Of a DNA stretch of 64,000 nt, positions 15,631 to 24,808 are shown piece after piece. Below the pieces are notes generated by a model, which saw nothing but the letters and a program-made list of their open reading frames with translations, ran no database searches and was not told where the DNA came from. Within the stretch, counting starts at the first letter, position 1; the number at the start of each line of letters is the position of its first letter. Source of the DNA: Bacillus sp. B-jedd (GTDB taxonomy: Bacteria > Bacillota > Bacilli > Bacillales > Cytobacillaceae); assembly GCF_000821085.1 (NCBI RefSeq), contig NZ_CCXR01000001.1:2873001-2937000 (forward strand). The letters are read 5' to 3'. A program made the position numbers and the translations under genes.

Positions 15631-16239
15631 TTACATAAATGCTAGCAAGGCGCGAATCCCGACAAAGGAAAGGGCAAAAAAGACGCCGATTGTAAAATAA
15701 GTTGAGATTCTTTGTGAACGTGGAGTTACAGTAATGCCCCAGCTGACAAAGAATGACCAAAGCCCATTCGCGAAGTGGAAAATAGTTGAAATTACACCGA
15801 CGAAATAAAACACAACCATGAATGGATTGCTAAGGATATCCTCCATCATGTTGAAGTTCACCGTCGCGCCAAATGCGGCGGCAATCCTTGTTTCCCAAAC
15901 ATGCCAGCTGACAAAAATCAATGTGATGATTCCGGAAATCCGCTGGAGAGTGAACATCCAGTTACGGAAATAGCTGTATCTGCTTGGGTTGTTGTCTGCT
16001 GTAAAAGCGATATAAAGTCCATAAATTGCATGATAAAGCAAAGGCAGAAAGATCACTACCGTTTCAAGGACAAGCCGGAATGGAAGATTTCCCATGAAGT
16101 CCGCTGCCTTATTGAAGGACTCGGCCCCTCCTGTTGCCGTATGGTTCACGAGCAGGTGCTGAATGAGGAAAACCCCGACCGGGATGACGCCCAGAAGTGA
16201 ATGCAGCCTGCGGTTAAAAAACTCTCTGTTACCCGCCAT
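15631..16239 (-). CDS. sdhC: Succinate dehydrogenase cytochrome b558 subunit
   Basis: The product has 202 residues with five membrane segments. The diheme ligands are at His28 (LIQHLL) and His70 (LYHAIYG), with further histidines in SWHVWE and IFHFANG. It anchors SdhAB and carries electrons to menaquinone. GGGGG nine bases upstream and homology (MAGNREFFNRRLHSLLGVIP) place the start at 16239, not at the frame opening 16299. It is the first gene of the operon and has a near-perfect promoter 106 bases upstream. Confidence 0.96.
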   Translation of the reverse strand: MAGNREFFNRRLHSLLGVIPVGVFLIQHLLVNHTATGGAESFNKAADFMGNLPFRLVLETVVIFLPLLYHAIYGLYIAFTADNNPSRYSYFRNWMFTLQRISGIITLIFVSWHVWETRIAAAFGATVNFNMMEDILSNPFMVVFYFVGVISTIFHFANGLWSFFVSWGITVTPRSQRISTYFTIGVFFALSFVGIRALLAFM

Positions 16240-16344
16240 ATTCATACCCCCTAAGTAATGTGATGATGGTCCCCCATTAAACTTTAAACCTATCATCATT
16301 GTGAAAAAGTTATGAATCTTTCTTTACAATCCTGTGACATGTCC

Positions 16345-16373
16345 ATTTTACTCCCACTAAAGAAGAGCGTCAA
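16345..16373 (-). promoter_or_regulatory. sdhCAB promoter
   Basis: TTGACG (16373-16368), 17-base spacer, TAAAAT (16350-16345). The leader to sdhC is about 100 bases, and its ribosome site is a G-run. Confidence 0.85.
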
Positions 16374-16540
16374 GGAAACGATTACACAAACAACCCAGTA
16401 AACGAAATTTTAAAAATATACTGATATAGATAATAGTTTTCATATCCTTTGATATTTTTGATTCCTTCCAACTACTTGTGGAATATCTATCCAATATCCG
16501 AATTAAATCGTTTTATGCTTTTAGCCGGAGGAATTATGGC

Positions 16541-16546
16541 TATAAT
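16541..16546 (+). promoter_or_regulatory. Possible -10 box of yslB
   Basis: TATAAT lies 26 bases before the yslB start; the best -35 (CTTTTA at 16518) is weak. The rest of 16374-16540 shows nothing recognisable. Confidence 0.4.
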
Positions 16547-16571
16547 AGAATAATAGAAAGAGGGGAGTCCT

Positions 16572-17018
16572 TTGAACGAAAAAACAGCAATCGATTTACA
16601 ATCCACTGATACAGTCAGCAAATTTGGCTATGAACTGCTCAGGGAAGTCCTCTTACCGGAACTCCTGGGGAAAGATGGCCCGGAAATTCTTTATTGGGCC
16701 GGTAAAATCCTCGCCAGGAAGTACCCCCTGGAAACCATTGAAGAGGTCATCAATTTTTTCTCCCGTGCTTCTTGGGGAGAACTTTCCATCCGCAAACAAT
16801 CGAAAAACGAAATTGAATTTGAATTGGCCACTGTACTTCTCGCTTCCAGGGTTACGTCCAAGGCGGAGACATACTTCCAGCTAGAAGCCGGATTCCTGGC
16901 CCAGCAGATTGAGATGCAAAAAGGTGTGACAGCGGAAGCGTTCGAGCACCCGGTCAAACGTACCAAGCTTGCCTCATTTACCGTTAAATGGGACAGCAAA
17001 GATCCGATTGGCGGCTGA
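16572..17018 (+). CDS. yslB: YslB family protein (DUF2507)
   Basis: The product has 148 residues. It matches the DUF2507/YslB family by length, position between sdhC and lysC, and sequence (FGYELLREVLLPELLGKDGP, ILYWAGKILARKYP, then FETGFL-like QLEAGFLAQQIE). Members are related to bacterial 4-vinyl reductase-like folds; the role is unknown. It starts with a TTG after GGGGAG. It is one of the few plus-strand host genes here and converges on lysC with a shared terminator. Confidence 0.85.
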   Translation: MNEKTAIDLQSTDTVSKFGYELLREVLLPELLGKDGPEILYWAGKILARKYPLETIEEVINFFSRASWGELSIRKQSKNEIEFELATVLLASRVTSKAETYFQLEAGFLAQQIEMQKGVTAEAFEHPVKRTKLASFTVKWDSKDPIGG

Positions 17019-17025
17019 CCAATAG

Positions 17026-17072
17026 AAAAAGCCTCTTTCCTGTAATAAAGGAGAAGGAGGCTTTTTCTTTTT
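17026..17072. terminator. Bidirectional terminator between yslB and lysC
   Basis: AAAAAGCCTC pairs with GAGGCTTTTT across a 21-base loop, with T-runs on both sides, serving the convergent genes. Confidence 0.8.
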
Positions 17073-17575
17073 TATTGAGACTTTGCGTGGACCTGATTGA
17101 CTGAGAGAGCGAATGCATCATGCAGCGCTTCGACGGCATCAACCATATGAATGTCTTCGACAACAACAGAGACTTTGATCTCCGAAGTACTGACCATCTT
17201 CACCTGTATCCCATTATCTGCGAGTACACTGAACATCTGGGCGGCGACTCCGGGATTGGATACCATGCCTGATCCGACAATCGATACTTTCGAAAGGCCT
17301 GATTCGGTTTCAATCCGCTCATAGCCGGCGAGTTTCCGGCAACCTTCAAGCACGCGAATTGTCTTTTCAAGATCTTCGGTTTTAATGGAAAATGACAAAT
17401 TCGCACTACCATCCGCTGTTATATTTTGAATAATGATATCGACATTGATGCTGTTTTTTGCGAGCGCTGCAAAAATGGACGGCAGGCCATTTAATGATTC
17501 CGCAAGCCCAATCACTGAAACCCTTGTGATTCTGTCTTCAAAAGCAACTCCCCTGACAATCAGGTTCTCTTCCAT
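17072..17575 (-). CDS. lysC: Aspartokinase II beta subunit, internal in-frame start in lysC
   Basis: Inside lysC an ATG at 17575 (MEENLIVRGVAFEDR) is preceded by GGGGAGG at eight bases, a stronger ribosome site than that of the full gene. B. subtilis LysC is known to be made as alpha and beta from the same frame, beta starting at the equivalent MEQNLIVRG. The beta product here would be 167 residues of ACT domains. The internal start is seen; its use is inferred. Confidence 0.75.
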   Translation of the reverse strand: MEENLIVRGVAFEDRITRVSVIGLAESLNGLPSIFAALAKNSINVDIIIQNITADGSANLSFSIKTEDLEKTIRVLEGCRKLAGYERIETESGLSKVSIVGSGMVSNPGVAAQMFSVLADNGIQVKMVSTSEIKVSVVVEDIHMVDAVEALHDAFALSVNQVHAKSQ

Positions 17576-18310
17576 TGAACTTTCCTCCCCAATTATTGTC
17601 CCTTCTTCTTGTTCCATGCTGGAGCGTACAACAAGGGGAACAGAATAGTTTTTGGCAAATTCGACTGCTCTCGGATGAAGGACCCCGGCCCCGAGATTCG
17701 CCAGTTCAAGCATTTCATCATACGAAATCGATAACAGCTTCCTCGCATCTTTTACAAATCGGGGATCTGTCGTAAAGACGCCCGTAACATCGGTGAAAAT
17801 ATCGCACCTGCTTGCTTTTAGCGCGGAAGCAAGCGCAACGGCTGTCGTATCGGAGCCACCCCTGCCAAGTGTGGTGATTCCCCCTTGTTCCGTGATCCCC
17901 TGGAAACCAGCAACAACTGCTACCTTTCCTTCCTCCAAAACACTTGAAACGGGCCTCGGATCAATATCTGTTATCCTTGCGTTCCCGTGGGTTGGTTCAG
18001 TTTTTATTCCCGCCTGCCAGCCGGTGAACGAAACAGCCTCCTGCCCCAGGGATTCAAGAGCCATCGCCAACAACGAAATCGTCACTTGCTCACCTGTTGC
18101 AAGCAGCATGTCCATCTCCCTGCTTGAAGGAGCGGCATGGATTTCTTTTGCCAGGGAAACGAGTGAATCGGTTGTTTTTCCCATCGCAGAGACAACCACG
18201 ACAACACTGTTTCCTTTATTCCGTTCTTCTAATACCCTGCCTGCAACGTTTCTGATCCGTTCAGGACTTCCAACTGATGTTCCGCCAAATTTCTGGACGA
18301 TGATTGCCAA
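17072..18310 (-). CDS. lysC: Aspartokinase II (lysine-sensitive), alpha subunit
   Basis: The product has 412 residues. The kinase domain (VQKFGGTSVGSPERI, GEQVTISLLAMAL, FQGITEQGGITTLGRGGSD) is followed by two ACT domains (about 265-400, including VSIVGSGMVSNPGVAAQMFS). It makes aspartyl phosphate, the first step to lysine, threonine, methionine and diaminopimelate. The start is TTG with AAGGGG upstream. A lysine riboswitch precedes it, giving feedback control at transcription besides allosteric control. Uses an internal second start (beta subunit). Confidence 0.96.
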   Translation of the reverse strand: MAIIVQKFGGTSVGSPERIRNVAGRVLEERNKGNSVVVVVSAMGKTTDSLVSLAKEIHAAPSSREMDMLLATGEQVTISLLAMALESLGQEAVSFTGWQAGIKTEPTHGNARITDIDPRPVSSVLEEGKVAVVAGFQGITEQGGITTLGRGGSDTTAVALASALKASRCDIFTDVTGVFTTDPRFVKDARKLLSISYDEMLELANLGAGVLHPRAVEFAKNYSVPLVVRSSMEQEEGTIIGEESSMEENLIVRGVAFEDRITRVSVIGLAESLNGLPSIFAALAKNSINVDIIIQNITADGSANLSFSIKTEDLEKTIRVLEGCRKLAGYERIETESGLSKVSIVGSGMVSNPGVAAQMFSVLADNGIQVKMVSTSEIKVSVVVEDIHMVDAVEALHDAFALSVNQVHAKSQ

Positions 18311-18360
18311 CGCTTCCCCTTCTCTCTGTCTTAAATTATCCCATTAAGTTATCTGCACAA

Positions 18361-18393
18361 TAAAAAAGGACAATGAGAGTCATCTCATTGCCC
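18361..18393 (-). terminator. Attenuator terminator of the lysine riboswitch
   Basis: GGGCAATGAGA pairs with TCTCATTGTCC, followed by TTTTTTATT on the minus strand, between the aptamer and lysC. Confidence 0.9.
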
Positions 18394-18394
18394 G

Positions 18395-18606
18395 GATACG
18401 CCGAATAGAATCTACGCATCTATGTGAGATAGCCCTCCAGGGTGGTGTACCCTGACAATCCTGCATTTATTCAATACAGGACCAGCAAGTGGATGGAATG
18501 GGCCATTCACTGCTTCGGCGGTATCCCCTTTCAAAATCCATCGTCGAATCCATTATTCTCCGGATTTTTACTCATGAAGCCCGCGCCTCTACCTACACTT
18601 TAGAAA
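18395..18606 (-). promoter_or_regulatory. Lysine riboswitch (L-box) of lysC
   Basis: On the minus strand the conserved blocks of the L-box occur in order: GTAGAGGCGCGGGCTTC, GAGTA, GGAGAA, AAGGGG followed by CGCCGAAG, TGCTGG, TTGTCAGGGT, CCACCCTGGAGGGCTATC. A terminator hairpin follows. Lysine binding should favour the terminator and shut off lysC. Confidence 0.95.
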
Positions 18607-18636
18607 TTAAAGTGATAGTATGATTAAATTTTCATC

Positions 18637-18666
18637 ATTATAACACAGGAAATTTTCTTAATGCAA
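18637..18666 (-). promoter_or_regulatory. Promoter of the lysC leader
   Basis: TTGCAT (18666-18661), 18-base spacer, TATAAT (18642-18637). The -35 box lies two bases from the uvrC stop codon; no uvrC terminator was found between. Confidence 0.8.
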
Positions 18667-18667
18667 T

Positions 18668-20440
18668 CTAAGTGTTCAGTTTTTTCAGAAGTTCTTCTGC
18701 AATAGGCCCTGGAATGCCGATAGCCGCAAATTCCTCCGGGCTCGCTTCTTTCATCTTCTTGACTGATCCGAAGCTTTTCAGGAGGAGCTTTTTCCGCTTT
18801 TCCCCAATTCCTGGAATGGAATCCAGGATGGACTGGAATGCGCTTTTTCCCCTCAACTGTCTGTGGAAAGTGATCGCAAAACGGTGGACTTCATCCTGAA
18901 TCCTCTGCAGAAGGTAAAACTCCTGGCTGTTCCGCGGCAACGCCACAACCTCAAGCGGATTCCCGAATAACAGCTGGGAGGTTTTATGCTTATCGTCTTT
19001 CGCTAGACCTCCAAGGGGAATATCGAGGCCGAGTTCATTCTCAAGTACATCCCTCACCGCTTCGATGTGCCCTTTCCCTCCGTCAATGATAATCATATCC
19101 GGCAGCGGCAGCCCCTCTTTCAATGCCCTTGAATATCTTCTCCTCGCAACTTCCCTCATCGATTCGTAATCATCGGGCCCTTTTACCGTCTTGATTTTAT
19201 ATTTACGGTATTCCTTTTTATAAGGCTTCCCGTCCATAAAAACGACCATTGCCGAGACGGGATCCGTTCCCTGGATATTGGAGTTATCAAAGGCTTCAAT
19301 CCGGTTTGGCGTATGGATGCCAAGCAGAGCGCCAAGATTTTCGACCGCTTTGATGGTCCGGCTTTCATCCCGCTCAATGAGTGAGAACTTTTCATGCAAG
19401 GCGATTTGCGCATTTTTTACCGCGAGATTGACAAGGTCCTTCTTTTGGCCGCGCTGTGGCTGCAAGACCTTTACATCAAGAAGCTGCTCGGCCATGCCGC
19501 AATCAACTTGATTTTGTATAAGTACTTCCCTCGGCTTAAAGTGGTTCGCCTTCGTATAAAATTGGCCAAGGAATGTGAGCATTTCCTCCTCAGGCTCGCC
19601 GTAAATTGGAAACAGGGAAACGTCCCTTTCAATGAGCTTTCCCTGGCGGACAAAGAACACCTGGACACACATCCAGCCTTTATCGACGGCATAGCCGAAT
19701 ACATCCCTGTCGGTAAAGTCGGTCATTGTCATTTTCTGCTTTTCCATCGTCGCTTCAATATGGGCAATTTTATCCCTGAATTCCTTTGCCCTTTCAAAAT
19801 CAAGCTGCTCGGCGGCCTCTGTCATTTTTACAGTCAGGTCTTTTTTAATTTCCTTATAGCCGCCATTCAGGAACCTGGTGATTTCATCAGTCATCCTTTT
19901 ATATTCGGATTCAGGAACTTCTTTCACACAAGGTGCCAGACACTGGCCCAAGTGGTAATACAGGCACACGCGGTCCGGCAATGTCGAGCATTTCCGCAGC
20001 GGATAAATCCTGTCCAGGAGCTTCTTTGTTTCATTGGCGGCCTGGACGTTGGGATACGGTCCAAAGTACTTTCCCTTGTCACGTTTTACTTTCCGGGTGA
20101 TGATGAGCTTCGGATGCCGTTCGGCCGTCAGCTTGATGAACGGATACGTTTTGTCATCCTTCAGCATGATATTATATTTCGGGTCGTATTTCTTGATCAG
20201 ATTCAGCTCTAGAATGAGCGCTTCGATATCTGAGGAAGTGACGATATATTCAAAGTCCTCGATTTCCCCGACTAACCGCTGTGTTTTTGCGTCATGCGAG
20301 CCGGAAAAATAGGATCTTACTCTGTTTTTCAACACTTTTGCCTTGCCCACATAGATGATGGTTCCCTGCCTGTCCTTCATTAAGTAACAGCCTGGCTGAT
20401 CCGGCAGCAGGGTCAGTTTTTGCTTGATTATTTCGTTCAT
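18668..20440 (-). CDS. uvrC: Excinuclease ABC subunit C
   Basis: The product has 590 residues. It has a GIY-YIG domain ([20 protein letters not shown]), a Cys-rich link ([21 protein letters not shown]), a UvrB-binding UVR motif ([20 protein letters not shown]), the RNase H-like nuclease ([32 protein letters not shown]) and a C-terminal helix-hairpin-helix pair ([35 protein letters not shown]). It makes both cuts in nucleotide excision repair. AGGAGGTGAT precedes the ATG. Order uvrC-trxA is as in B. subtilis. Confidence 0.97.
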   Translation of the reverse strand: MNEIIKQKLTLLPDQPGCYLMKDRQGTIIYVGKAKVLKNRVRSYFSGSHDAKTQRLVGEIEDFEYIVTSSDIEALILELNLIKKYDPKYNIMLKDDKTYPFIKLTAERHPKLIITRKVKRDKGKYFGPYPNVQAANETKKLLDRIYPLRKCSTLPDRVCLYYHLGQCLAPCVKEVPESEYKRMTDEITRFLNGGYKEIKKDLTVKMTEAAEQLDFERAKEFRDKIAHIEATMEKQKMTMTDFTDRDVFGYAVDKGWMCVQVFFVRQGKLIERDVSLFPIYGEPEEEMLTFLGQFYTKANHFKPREVLIQNQVDCGMAEQLLDVKVLQPQRGQKKDLVNLAVKNAQIALHEKFSLIERDESRTIKAVENLGALLGIHTPNRIEAFDNSNIQGTDPVSAMVVFMDGKPYKKEYRKYKIKTVKGPDDYESMREVARRRYSRALKEGLPLPDMIIIDGGKGHIEAVRDVLENELGLDIPLGGLAKDDKHKTSQLLFGNPLEVVALPRNSQEFYLLQRIQDEVHRFAITFHRQLRGKSAFQSILDSIPGIGEKRKKLLLKSFGSVKKMKEASPEEFAAIGIPGPIAEELLKKLNT

Positions 20441-20611
20441 TGGCCATCACCTCCTGCTATCTCTTTCAAAATTAAGGCCAATTTTGAAAAGGAAAATGGC
20501 TAATACCTTTTCCGCTTCACCAATTTTATCATGAATGAGTCCGGATTGCTTATGGAAGCGTCTGTTAATCATCTAAAATAGCTTCTGGAAACTGGGGGTT
20601 GGTTTTTCATT

Positions 20612-20642
20612 GAAAAACCCCCGCCGTGATTGGCAGGGGTTA
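20612..20642 (-). terminator. Terminator after trxA
   Basis: AACCCCTGCC pairs with GGCGGGGGTT around AATCAC, then TTTTC on the minus strand. Confidence 0.85.
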
Positions 20643-20646
20643 AGGT

Positions 20647-20961
20647 TTAAATGTGCTTTTCGAGAAGATTGACCAGATTTTCTTTCGGCTGGTAACCGAC
20701 AACCTTATCAACCTGTTCGCCATCCTTGAAAACAAGGAGAGTCGGAATGCTCATAACTCCATATTTCGCGGAAGTCTCAGGGTTTTCGTCTACATCAAGC
20801 TTTACGATTTTCACCTTGTCTCCCATTTCGGAATCTACTTCCTCAAGTACCGGAGCGATCATTTTGCATGGTCCGCACCATGGTGCCCAGAAATCTACAA
20901 GAACGACGCCTGTACCGATCTCACCGGCGAAATTCTGATCAGTTGCATGTGAAATTGCCAT
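20647..20961 (-). CDS. trxA: Thioredoxin
   Basis: The product has 104 residues. The active site WCGPC has Cys29 and Cys32; [20 protein letters not shown] and the cis-Pro strand [13 protein letters not shown] are canonical. It reduces protein disulfides and ribonucleotide reductase. GGAGG lies eight bases before the ATG. It is a single gene between etfA and uvrC, with terminators on both sides. Confidence 0.98.
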   Translation of the reverse strand: MAISHATDQNFAGEIGTGVVLVDFWAPWCGPCKMIAPVLEEVDSEMGDKVKIVKLDVDENPETSAKYGVMSIPTLLVFKDGEQVDKVVGYQPKENLVNLLEKHI

Positions 20962-21100
20962 TATAAAAGCCTCCTAATTTCTTTCTAAATCTACGGAAAG
21001 TATACCACCATTCGAAAACGCATGCTAATTATTTGTTTCAGTGTTAAAATCCCCTACTTGAGATGAAGATATTCGAGACAATCCCGTTTTGGTAACAGAG

Positions 21101-21122
21101 AAAGAGCGGATTACACCGCTCC
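21101..21122 (-). terminator. Terminator after etfA
   Basis: GGAGCGG (21122-21116) pairs with CCGCTC (21109-21104) and is followed by TTTCTC on the minus strand. The T-run is short. Confidence 0.55.
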
Positions 21123-21132
21123 TCCGGACAAT

Positions 21133-22110
21133 TTATGAATGGACTTTCAGCTTCCTGAATTCTTCTGTCAAAAGGGGAACAACCTCGAAAAGGTCTCCTA
21201 CAATTCCGTAATCCGCCACTTTGAAAATATTCGCCTCAGGATCCTTATTGATCGCCACAATGACTTTTGAGTTCGACATGCCCGCCAAGTGCTGGATGGC
21301 GCCCGAGATTCCACAGGCAATATAAAGGTCCGGAGTGACAACTTTTCCTGTCTGCCCAATCTGGAGGGAATAATCGCAATAATCGGCGTCGCAGGCTCCC
21401 CTAGAAGCCCCTACCGCGCCCCCTAGCACATTTGCAAGCTCCTTCAGCGGCTCAAAGCCATCGGCGCTCTTTACCCCGCGGCCCCCGGCGACCACGACCT
21501 TCGCTTCGGACAAATCCACACCTTCAGTCGCTTTCCGGATGACTTCTTTCACCACTGTCCGCAAATCTTTAATTTCAGCTGTTACAGCGGCCACAGTACC
21601 GCTAGCAGCATCATTTTTCTCAAGCGGAGCGATATTGTTCGGGCGGATGGTCGCAAAGATCAGGCCATCTGTAATGATTTTTTTCTCAAAAGCTTTTCCA
21701 GAATAAATCGGTCTTGTGAACACCAGATTCCCCCCGGCTGCCTCAACCTCCGTCACATCCGAGACAAGCCCGCTGCCGAGTTTGGCGGCGATTTTTGGAG
21801 CGAGATCTTTTCCAAGGGCTGTATGGCCGAAAACAAGGCCTTCAGGATCTTCAGATTCAATTACCGCCATCAAGGCTTGTGAATAACCATCTGGCGTGTA
21901 ATTCTTCAGTTTTTCATCCTCCACCGCGATGACGCGATCGGCACCGTACTGGTATAGCTCGGTTCCTAAAGCGCTTACACTTCCACCAATAAGAACCCCG
22001 ACTACTTCCCCGCCCTCGGCAATCGTCTTTGCCGCGGCAATCGCTTCAAATGATACGTTTCTTAAAGCATCATCACGCACTTCACTCAATACCAACACTT
22101 TTCTTGCCAT
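21133..22110 (-). CDS. etfA: Electron transfer flavoprotein alpha subunit
   Basis: The product has 325 residues. The C-terminal FAD domain shows [58 protein letters not shown] and [22 protein letters not shown]. With EtfB it carries electrons from acyl-CoA dehydrogenases to the membrane quinone. The frame opens at 22143, but AGGAGG with eight to nine bases before the ATG at 22110 ([10 protein letters not shown]) fixes the start. It is last in fadR-fadB-etfB-etfA. Confidence 0.97.
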   Translation of the reverse strand: MARKVLVLSEVRDDALRNVSFEAIAAAKTIAEGGEVVGVLIGGSVSALGTELYQYGADRVIAVEDEKLKNYTPDGYSQALMAVIESEDPEGLVFGHTALGKDLAPKIAAKLGSGLVSDVTEVEAAGGNLVFTRPIYSGKAFEKKIITDGLIFATIRPNNIAPLEKNDAASGTVAAVTAEIKDLRTVVKEVIRKATEGVDLSEAKVVVAGGRGVKSADGFEPLKELANVLGGAVGASRGACDADYCDYSLQIGQTGKVVTPDLYIACGISGAIQHLAGMSNSKVIVAINKDPEANIFKVADYGIVGDLFEVVPLLTEEFRKLKVHS

Positions 22111-22203
22111 ATCCTCTACCTCCTGCGCTTTATCAGCTATCAAGATGTTCTCTTTGCCTGTTTTAAAAATGGATTTTGCCAGTGTCTGGTGATTCGGTCC
22201 AGA

Positions 22204-22977
22204 CTAGATTACCTTCGCTTCCGTATGGAGCAAGTTGACAAGCTCCTTCACCTGGTCCGCTATATCGCCCTGCAAAACTCTGCCTGCTTCCTTTTTCGGC
22301 GGCAGGAAAATTTCAGTCGACTTCGTCTTCGGCTCCACGTCGTCCTCTTCAAGGCCAAGGTCATCCAGCTCCAGTTCCTCGAGCGGCTTCTTTTTTGCCT
22401 TCATGATTCCAGGAAGTGATGGGTAGCGAGGATCATTCAGCCCTTGCTGTGCAGTGATAAGCAGCGGCAGTGAAGCCTCAATTACTTCCGAATCTCCTTC
22501 AATATCGCGGACGATGCTTGCTTTGCCGCCGTCAATATCCAGTTTCGTAATCGTTGTCACGTATGGCATGTCAAGGAGTTCGGCCACACGCGGACCAACC
22601 TGCCCTGAACCGCCATCGATAGCGACGTTTCCGCCAAGGATTAAATCAGCTTCTTTATCCTTCAGGTATTCGGCAAGGATTTTGGCGGTAGTAAACTGGT
22701 CGCCATTTTGGATATCGTCTTCGGTATTGATCAGGACCGCTTTATCAGCGCCCATTGCCAATGCTGTGCGGAGCTGTTTTTCCGCTTCCTCTGTCCCGAC
22801 TGTCATGACCGTTACTTCCCCGCCTTGAGCATCACGGACCCTGATGGCTTCCTCGACAGCATATTCATCGTACGGGTTAATAATGAATTCCGCCCCGTCT
22901 TCATTAATTTTGCCGCCTGAAAGTGTAATTTTTTCTTCTGTATCAAATGTTCTCTTCATCAATACAAATATGTTCAT
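22204..22977 (-). CDS. etfB: Electron transfer flavoprotein beta subunit
   Basis: The product has 257 residues. The start (MNIFVLMKRTFDTEEKITL), NPYDEYAVEEAIRVRD, the AMP-binding region and the EtfB signature (VIEASLPLLITAQQGLNDPR, followed by YPSLPGIMKAKKKPLEEL) are typical. It binds AMP and docks dehydrogenases. GGAGG precedes the ATG. The gap to fadB is unusually long (337 bases) because it holds an inverted-repeat element, so co-transcription with fadB may be reduced. Confidence 0.97.
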   Translation of the reverse strand: MNIFVLMKRTFDTEEKITLSGGKINEDGAEFIINPYDEYAVEEAIRVRDAQGGEVTVMTVGTEEAEKQLRTALAMGADKAVLINTEDDIQNGDQFTTAKILAEYLKDKEADLILGGNVAIDGGSGQVGPRVAELLDMPYVTTITKLDIDGGKASIVRDIEGDSEVIEASLPLLITAQQGLNDPRYPSLPGIMKAKKKPLEELELDDLGLEEDDVEPKTKSTEIFLPPKKEAGRVLQGDIADQVKELVNLLHTEAKVI

Positions 22978-23040
22978 GTACGTTCCCTCCCGATTGACAA
23001 TAGTTTGCTATATATACTGAACTGTTTTTTAAAATATAGA

Positions 23041-23242
23041 TAGATTTGCGCTCCACCAAGGAAGGCATCCGTGAACTTACAACGCAGGGACAGGCTGCTT
23101 TTTTGCCTGTCCCGAGGCACTTCGCTTTCCGCGGGGCGCCAGTGGAGCCTCCTCGGCGCTTGCGCCTGTGGGGTCTCCACTTGCCGCTGCATCCCACAGG
23201 AGTCTACGTGCCTTCCACTCCAATAAACTTGGCGTAAATCTA
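23041..23242. mobile_element. MITE-like repeat copy R1 inside the fadB-etfB gap
   Basis: The 202-bp segment begins TAGATTTGCGC and ends with the inverted form GCGTAAATCTA, imperfect 11-bp terminal inverted repeats. The inner core (CTTTCCGCGGGGCG, TGGAGCCTCCTCGGCG, GGGGTCTCCAC, CCACTCCAAT) is shared with copies R2 and R3. It also contains a hairpin GGGACAGGC/GCCTGTCCC at 23086-23113. It has no coding capacity; small frames in it are by-products of the palindromes. Confidence 0.75.
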
Positions 23243-23314
23243 TTAGTCCAATTTATATAGAAGAAATGACACAGGTTACCCTTCAATCAAGTTTTTTTGA
23301 AATCTTTGAATCTA

Positions 23315-24088
23315 TTATTCCCCTTTGAATTCGGGTTCGCGTTTTTCAATGAATGCTTTGATGCCTTCCTGCCCATCGGCGGACATGAAGACTTCCCCGA
23401 ATAGTTCCGCTTCCCGTTTTACTCCTTCATAAAATTCGCCCGACTTTGAATAATTAAGCAGTTCGATGGCAGCTTTCAAAGAGCCCGAACTTTTTTTGGC
23501 GATTTTTTTTGCAAAAGTAAAAGCATGTTCCATTAACTCTTCTTCCGGATACACATGGTTGGCCAACCCAAATTGAACCGCTTCCATTCCTGTGATCGGC
23601 TCTGATGTGAACAGCATTTCAGCCGCTCTAGCTGAACCGACATACTTTGAAAGGCGCTGGGAGCCGGCAAACCCAGGGACGAGCCCTAGCTGGAGTTCCG
23701 GAAGCCCAAGCTTCGCCGTTTCGCTTACAAGGCGGAAGTGGCAGGCCATGGCCAGCTCGAGCCCCCCGCCAAGCGCCGCGCCGTGGATGGCAGCAATGAT
23801 TGGCTTCGGAAACTTCTCCATCCGCTCAAACAGATTTTGCCCGAGACGGGCCAGCTTCGAAAAGTCCTCGGCGGAATCAATGGTTGTAAACTCCTTAATA
23901 TCCGCTCCAGCCGAGAAAAATCGGCCTTCCCCATGCAGCAGGAGCACTTTAATCCCCTTTTGCACTTCGATCTCATCAAGGACAGCAGAAAGTTCTTTTA
24001 AAAGCCCTGAAGAAAGTGCGTTTGCCGGCGGCCTTTTGATCGTGATTTCCGCAATTCCGCCCTCATCTGTCCAACTTAGAAATTCCAA
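23315..24088 (-). CDS. fadB: Enoyl-CoA hydratase/isomerase
   Basis: The product has 257 residues. Crotonase fold: the oxyanion-hole segments (RFFSAGADIKEF and IHGAALGGGLELAMACHFRL) and the catalytic-Glu region (KLGLPELQLGLVPGFAGSQR) are present. It hydrates trans-2-enoyl-CoA in beta-oxidation; it corresponds to B. subtilis ysiB, named fadB. The start is a TTG after a G-run ribosome site. It follows fadR by 12 bases, in the FadR-controlled operon. Confidence 0.93.
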   Translation of the reverse strand: MEFLSWTDEGGIAEITIKRPPANALSSGLLKELSAVLDEIEVQKGIKVLLLHGEGRFFSAGADIKEFTTIDSAEDFSKLARLGQNLFERMEKFPKPIIAAIHGAALGGGLELAMACHFRLVSETAKLGLPELQLGLVPGFAGSQRLSKYVGSARAAEMLFTSEPITGMEAVQFGLANHVYPEEELMEHAFTFAKKIAKKSSGSLKAAIELLNYSKSGEFYEGVKREAELFGEVFMSADGQEGIKAFIEKREPEFKGE

Positions 24089-24100
24089 CTTGCTCCCCCC

Positions 24101-24718
24101 TTAATCAATTTTGCCTTTAGAAGTCCTTGCCTCCGCATGCGCTCCGCATCCATTTAGTAAAAGTGCATGGACAGGCGCGCTGAGCGTGGCCAAATCGTAC
24201 TTATGTTCATTCATGATCCAGGTTGTGACTGTCTCGTCAATCGTCCCGAAAATCATCTGCCGCGCGAGGCGGGTATCGAGTGTTGCCGAGAACTCCCCAT
24301 TCTGTTTTCCTTCAAGGAGAATTTTATCAATCACTTTTAAGTACCCTTTCAGCACCTCATTAATTCTTAGGCGCAGCTCCTTATTTGACTGCCTTAATTC
24401 AAGCTGGGTGACAATCGCAAGGCTCCGGTTCTCCGAGAGCATCTTGAAATGGGATTCTATCAACAGTAATAACTTCTCTGCCGCCGTCTCTTTTCCTGCA
24501 ATTGCACCCTCGATTTTTTCAATAAAGGCACCCATTTTTTCCTCAAAGAGGGAAATAAGAATGTCTTCCTTGTTTTTGAAATATAAATAAATGGTTCCGT
24601 CAGCGACCCCAGCCTGTCTGGCAATCCTGGAAACCTGCGCCTGATGATAACCATTTTCCGCAATTACCGTTACGGCCGCTTCGATGATTTGCATGTATTT
24701 AGGCCTGCTTTTCTTCAT
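24101..24718 (-). CDS. fadR: TetR-family repressor FadR of fatty-acid degradation
   Basis: The product has 205 residues. The N-terminal TetR helix-turn-helix (RPKYMQIIEAAVTVIAENGY, VADGTIYLYFKNKEDILISL) is nearly identical to B. subtilis FadR (YsiA), which releases DNA on binding long-chain acyl-CoA. A GGGGG before the ATG at 24718 (MKKSRPKYMQ) sets the start; the frame opens at 24772. A FadR box overlaps the start of its own transcript, indicating autoregulation of fadR-fadB-etfB-etfA. lcfA upstream ends at its own terminator. Confidence 0.95.
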   Translation of the reverse strand: MKKSRPKYMQIIEAAVTVIAENGYHQAQVSRIARQAGVADGTIYLYFKNKEDILISLFEEKMGAFIEKIEGAIAGKETAAEKLLLLIESHFKMLSENRSLAIVTQLELRQSNKELRLRINEVLKGYLKVIDKILLEGKQNGEFSATLDTRLARQMIFGTIDETVTTWIMNEHKYDLATLSAPVHALLLNGCGAHAEARTSKGKID

Positions 24719-24753
24719 TCCCGCACCCCCTTCAAAGAAAACCACAAGGTTAA

Positions 24754-24771
24754 TGAATGAACAGTCATTCA
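24754..24771. promoter_or_regulatory. FadR operator
   Basis: TGAATGAACAGTCATTCA is an 18-bp palindrome that matches the known FadR consensus TGAATGAMTANTCATTCA with one mismatch. It begins seven bases after the -10 of the fadR promoter, so it covers the transcription start. Confidence 0.9.
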
Positions 24772-24778
24772 TAAACTT

Positions 24779-24808
24779 ATCATATGATTTTCATCGTTTC
24801 ACTGTCAA
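24779..24808 (-). promoter_or_regulatory. Promoter of fadR-fadB-etfB-etfA
   Basis: TTGACA (24808-24803), 18-base spacer, TATGAT (24784-24779). It lies downstream of the lcfA terminator, so the operon is independent of lcfA. Confidence 0.85.

Noticed and set aside
16374..16540. Regulatory sites in the rest of the sdhC-yslB gap
   Set aside because: Several AT-rich boxes were examined but none reached a convincing match to a known operator.
19394..20212. 272-codon plus-strand frame opposite uvrC
   Set aside because: Shadow of uvrC on the other strand, without family features or a start signal.
22943..23286. Several 60-85 codon frames across copy R1
   Set aside because: They are translations of the palindromic repeat element in both strands and several frames; none has a ribosome site or a conserved partner.
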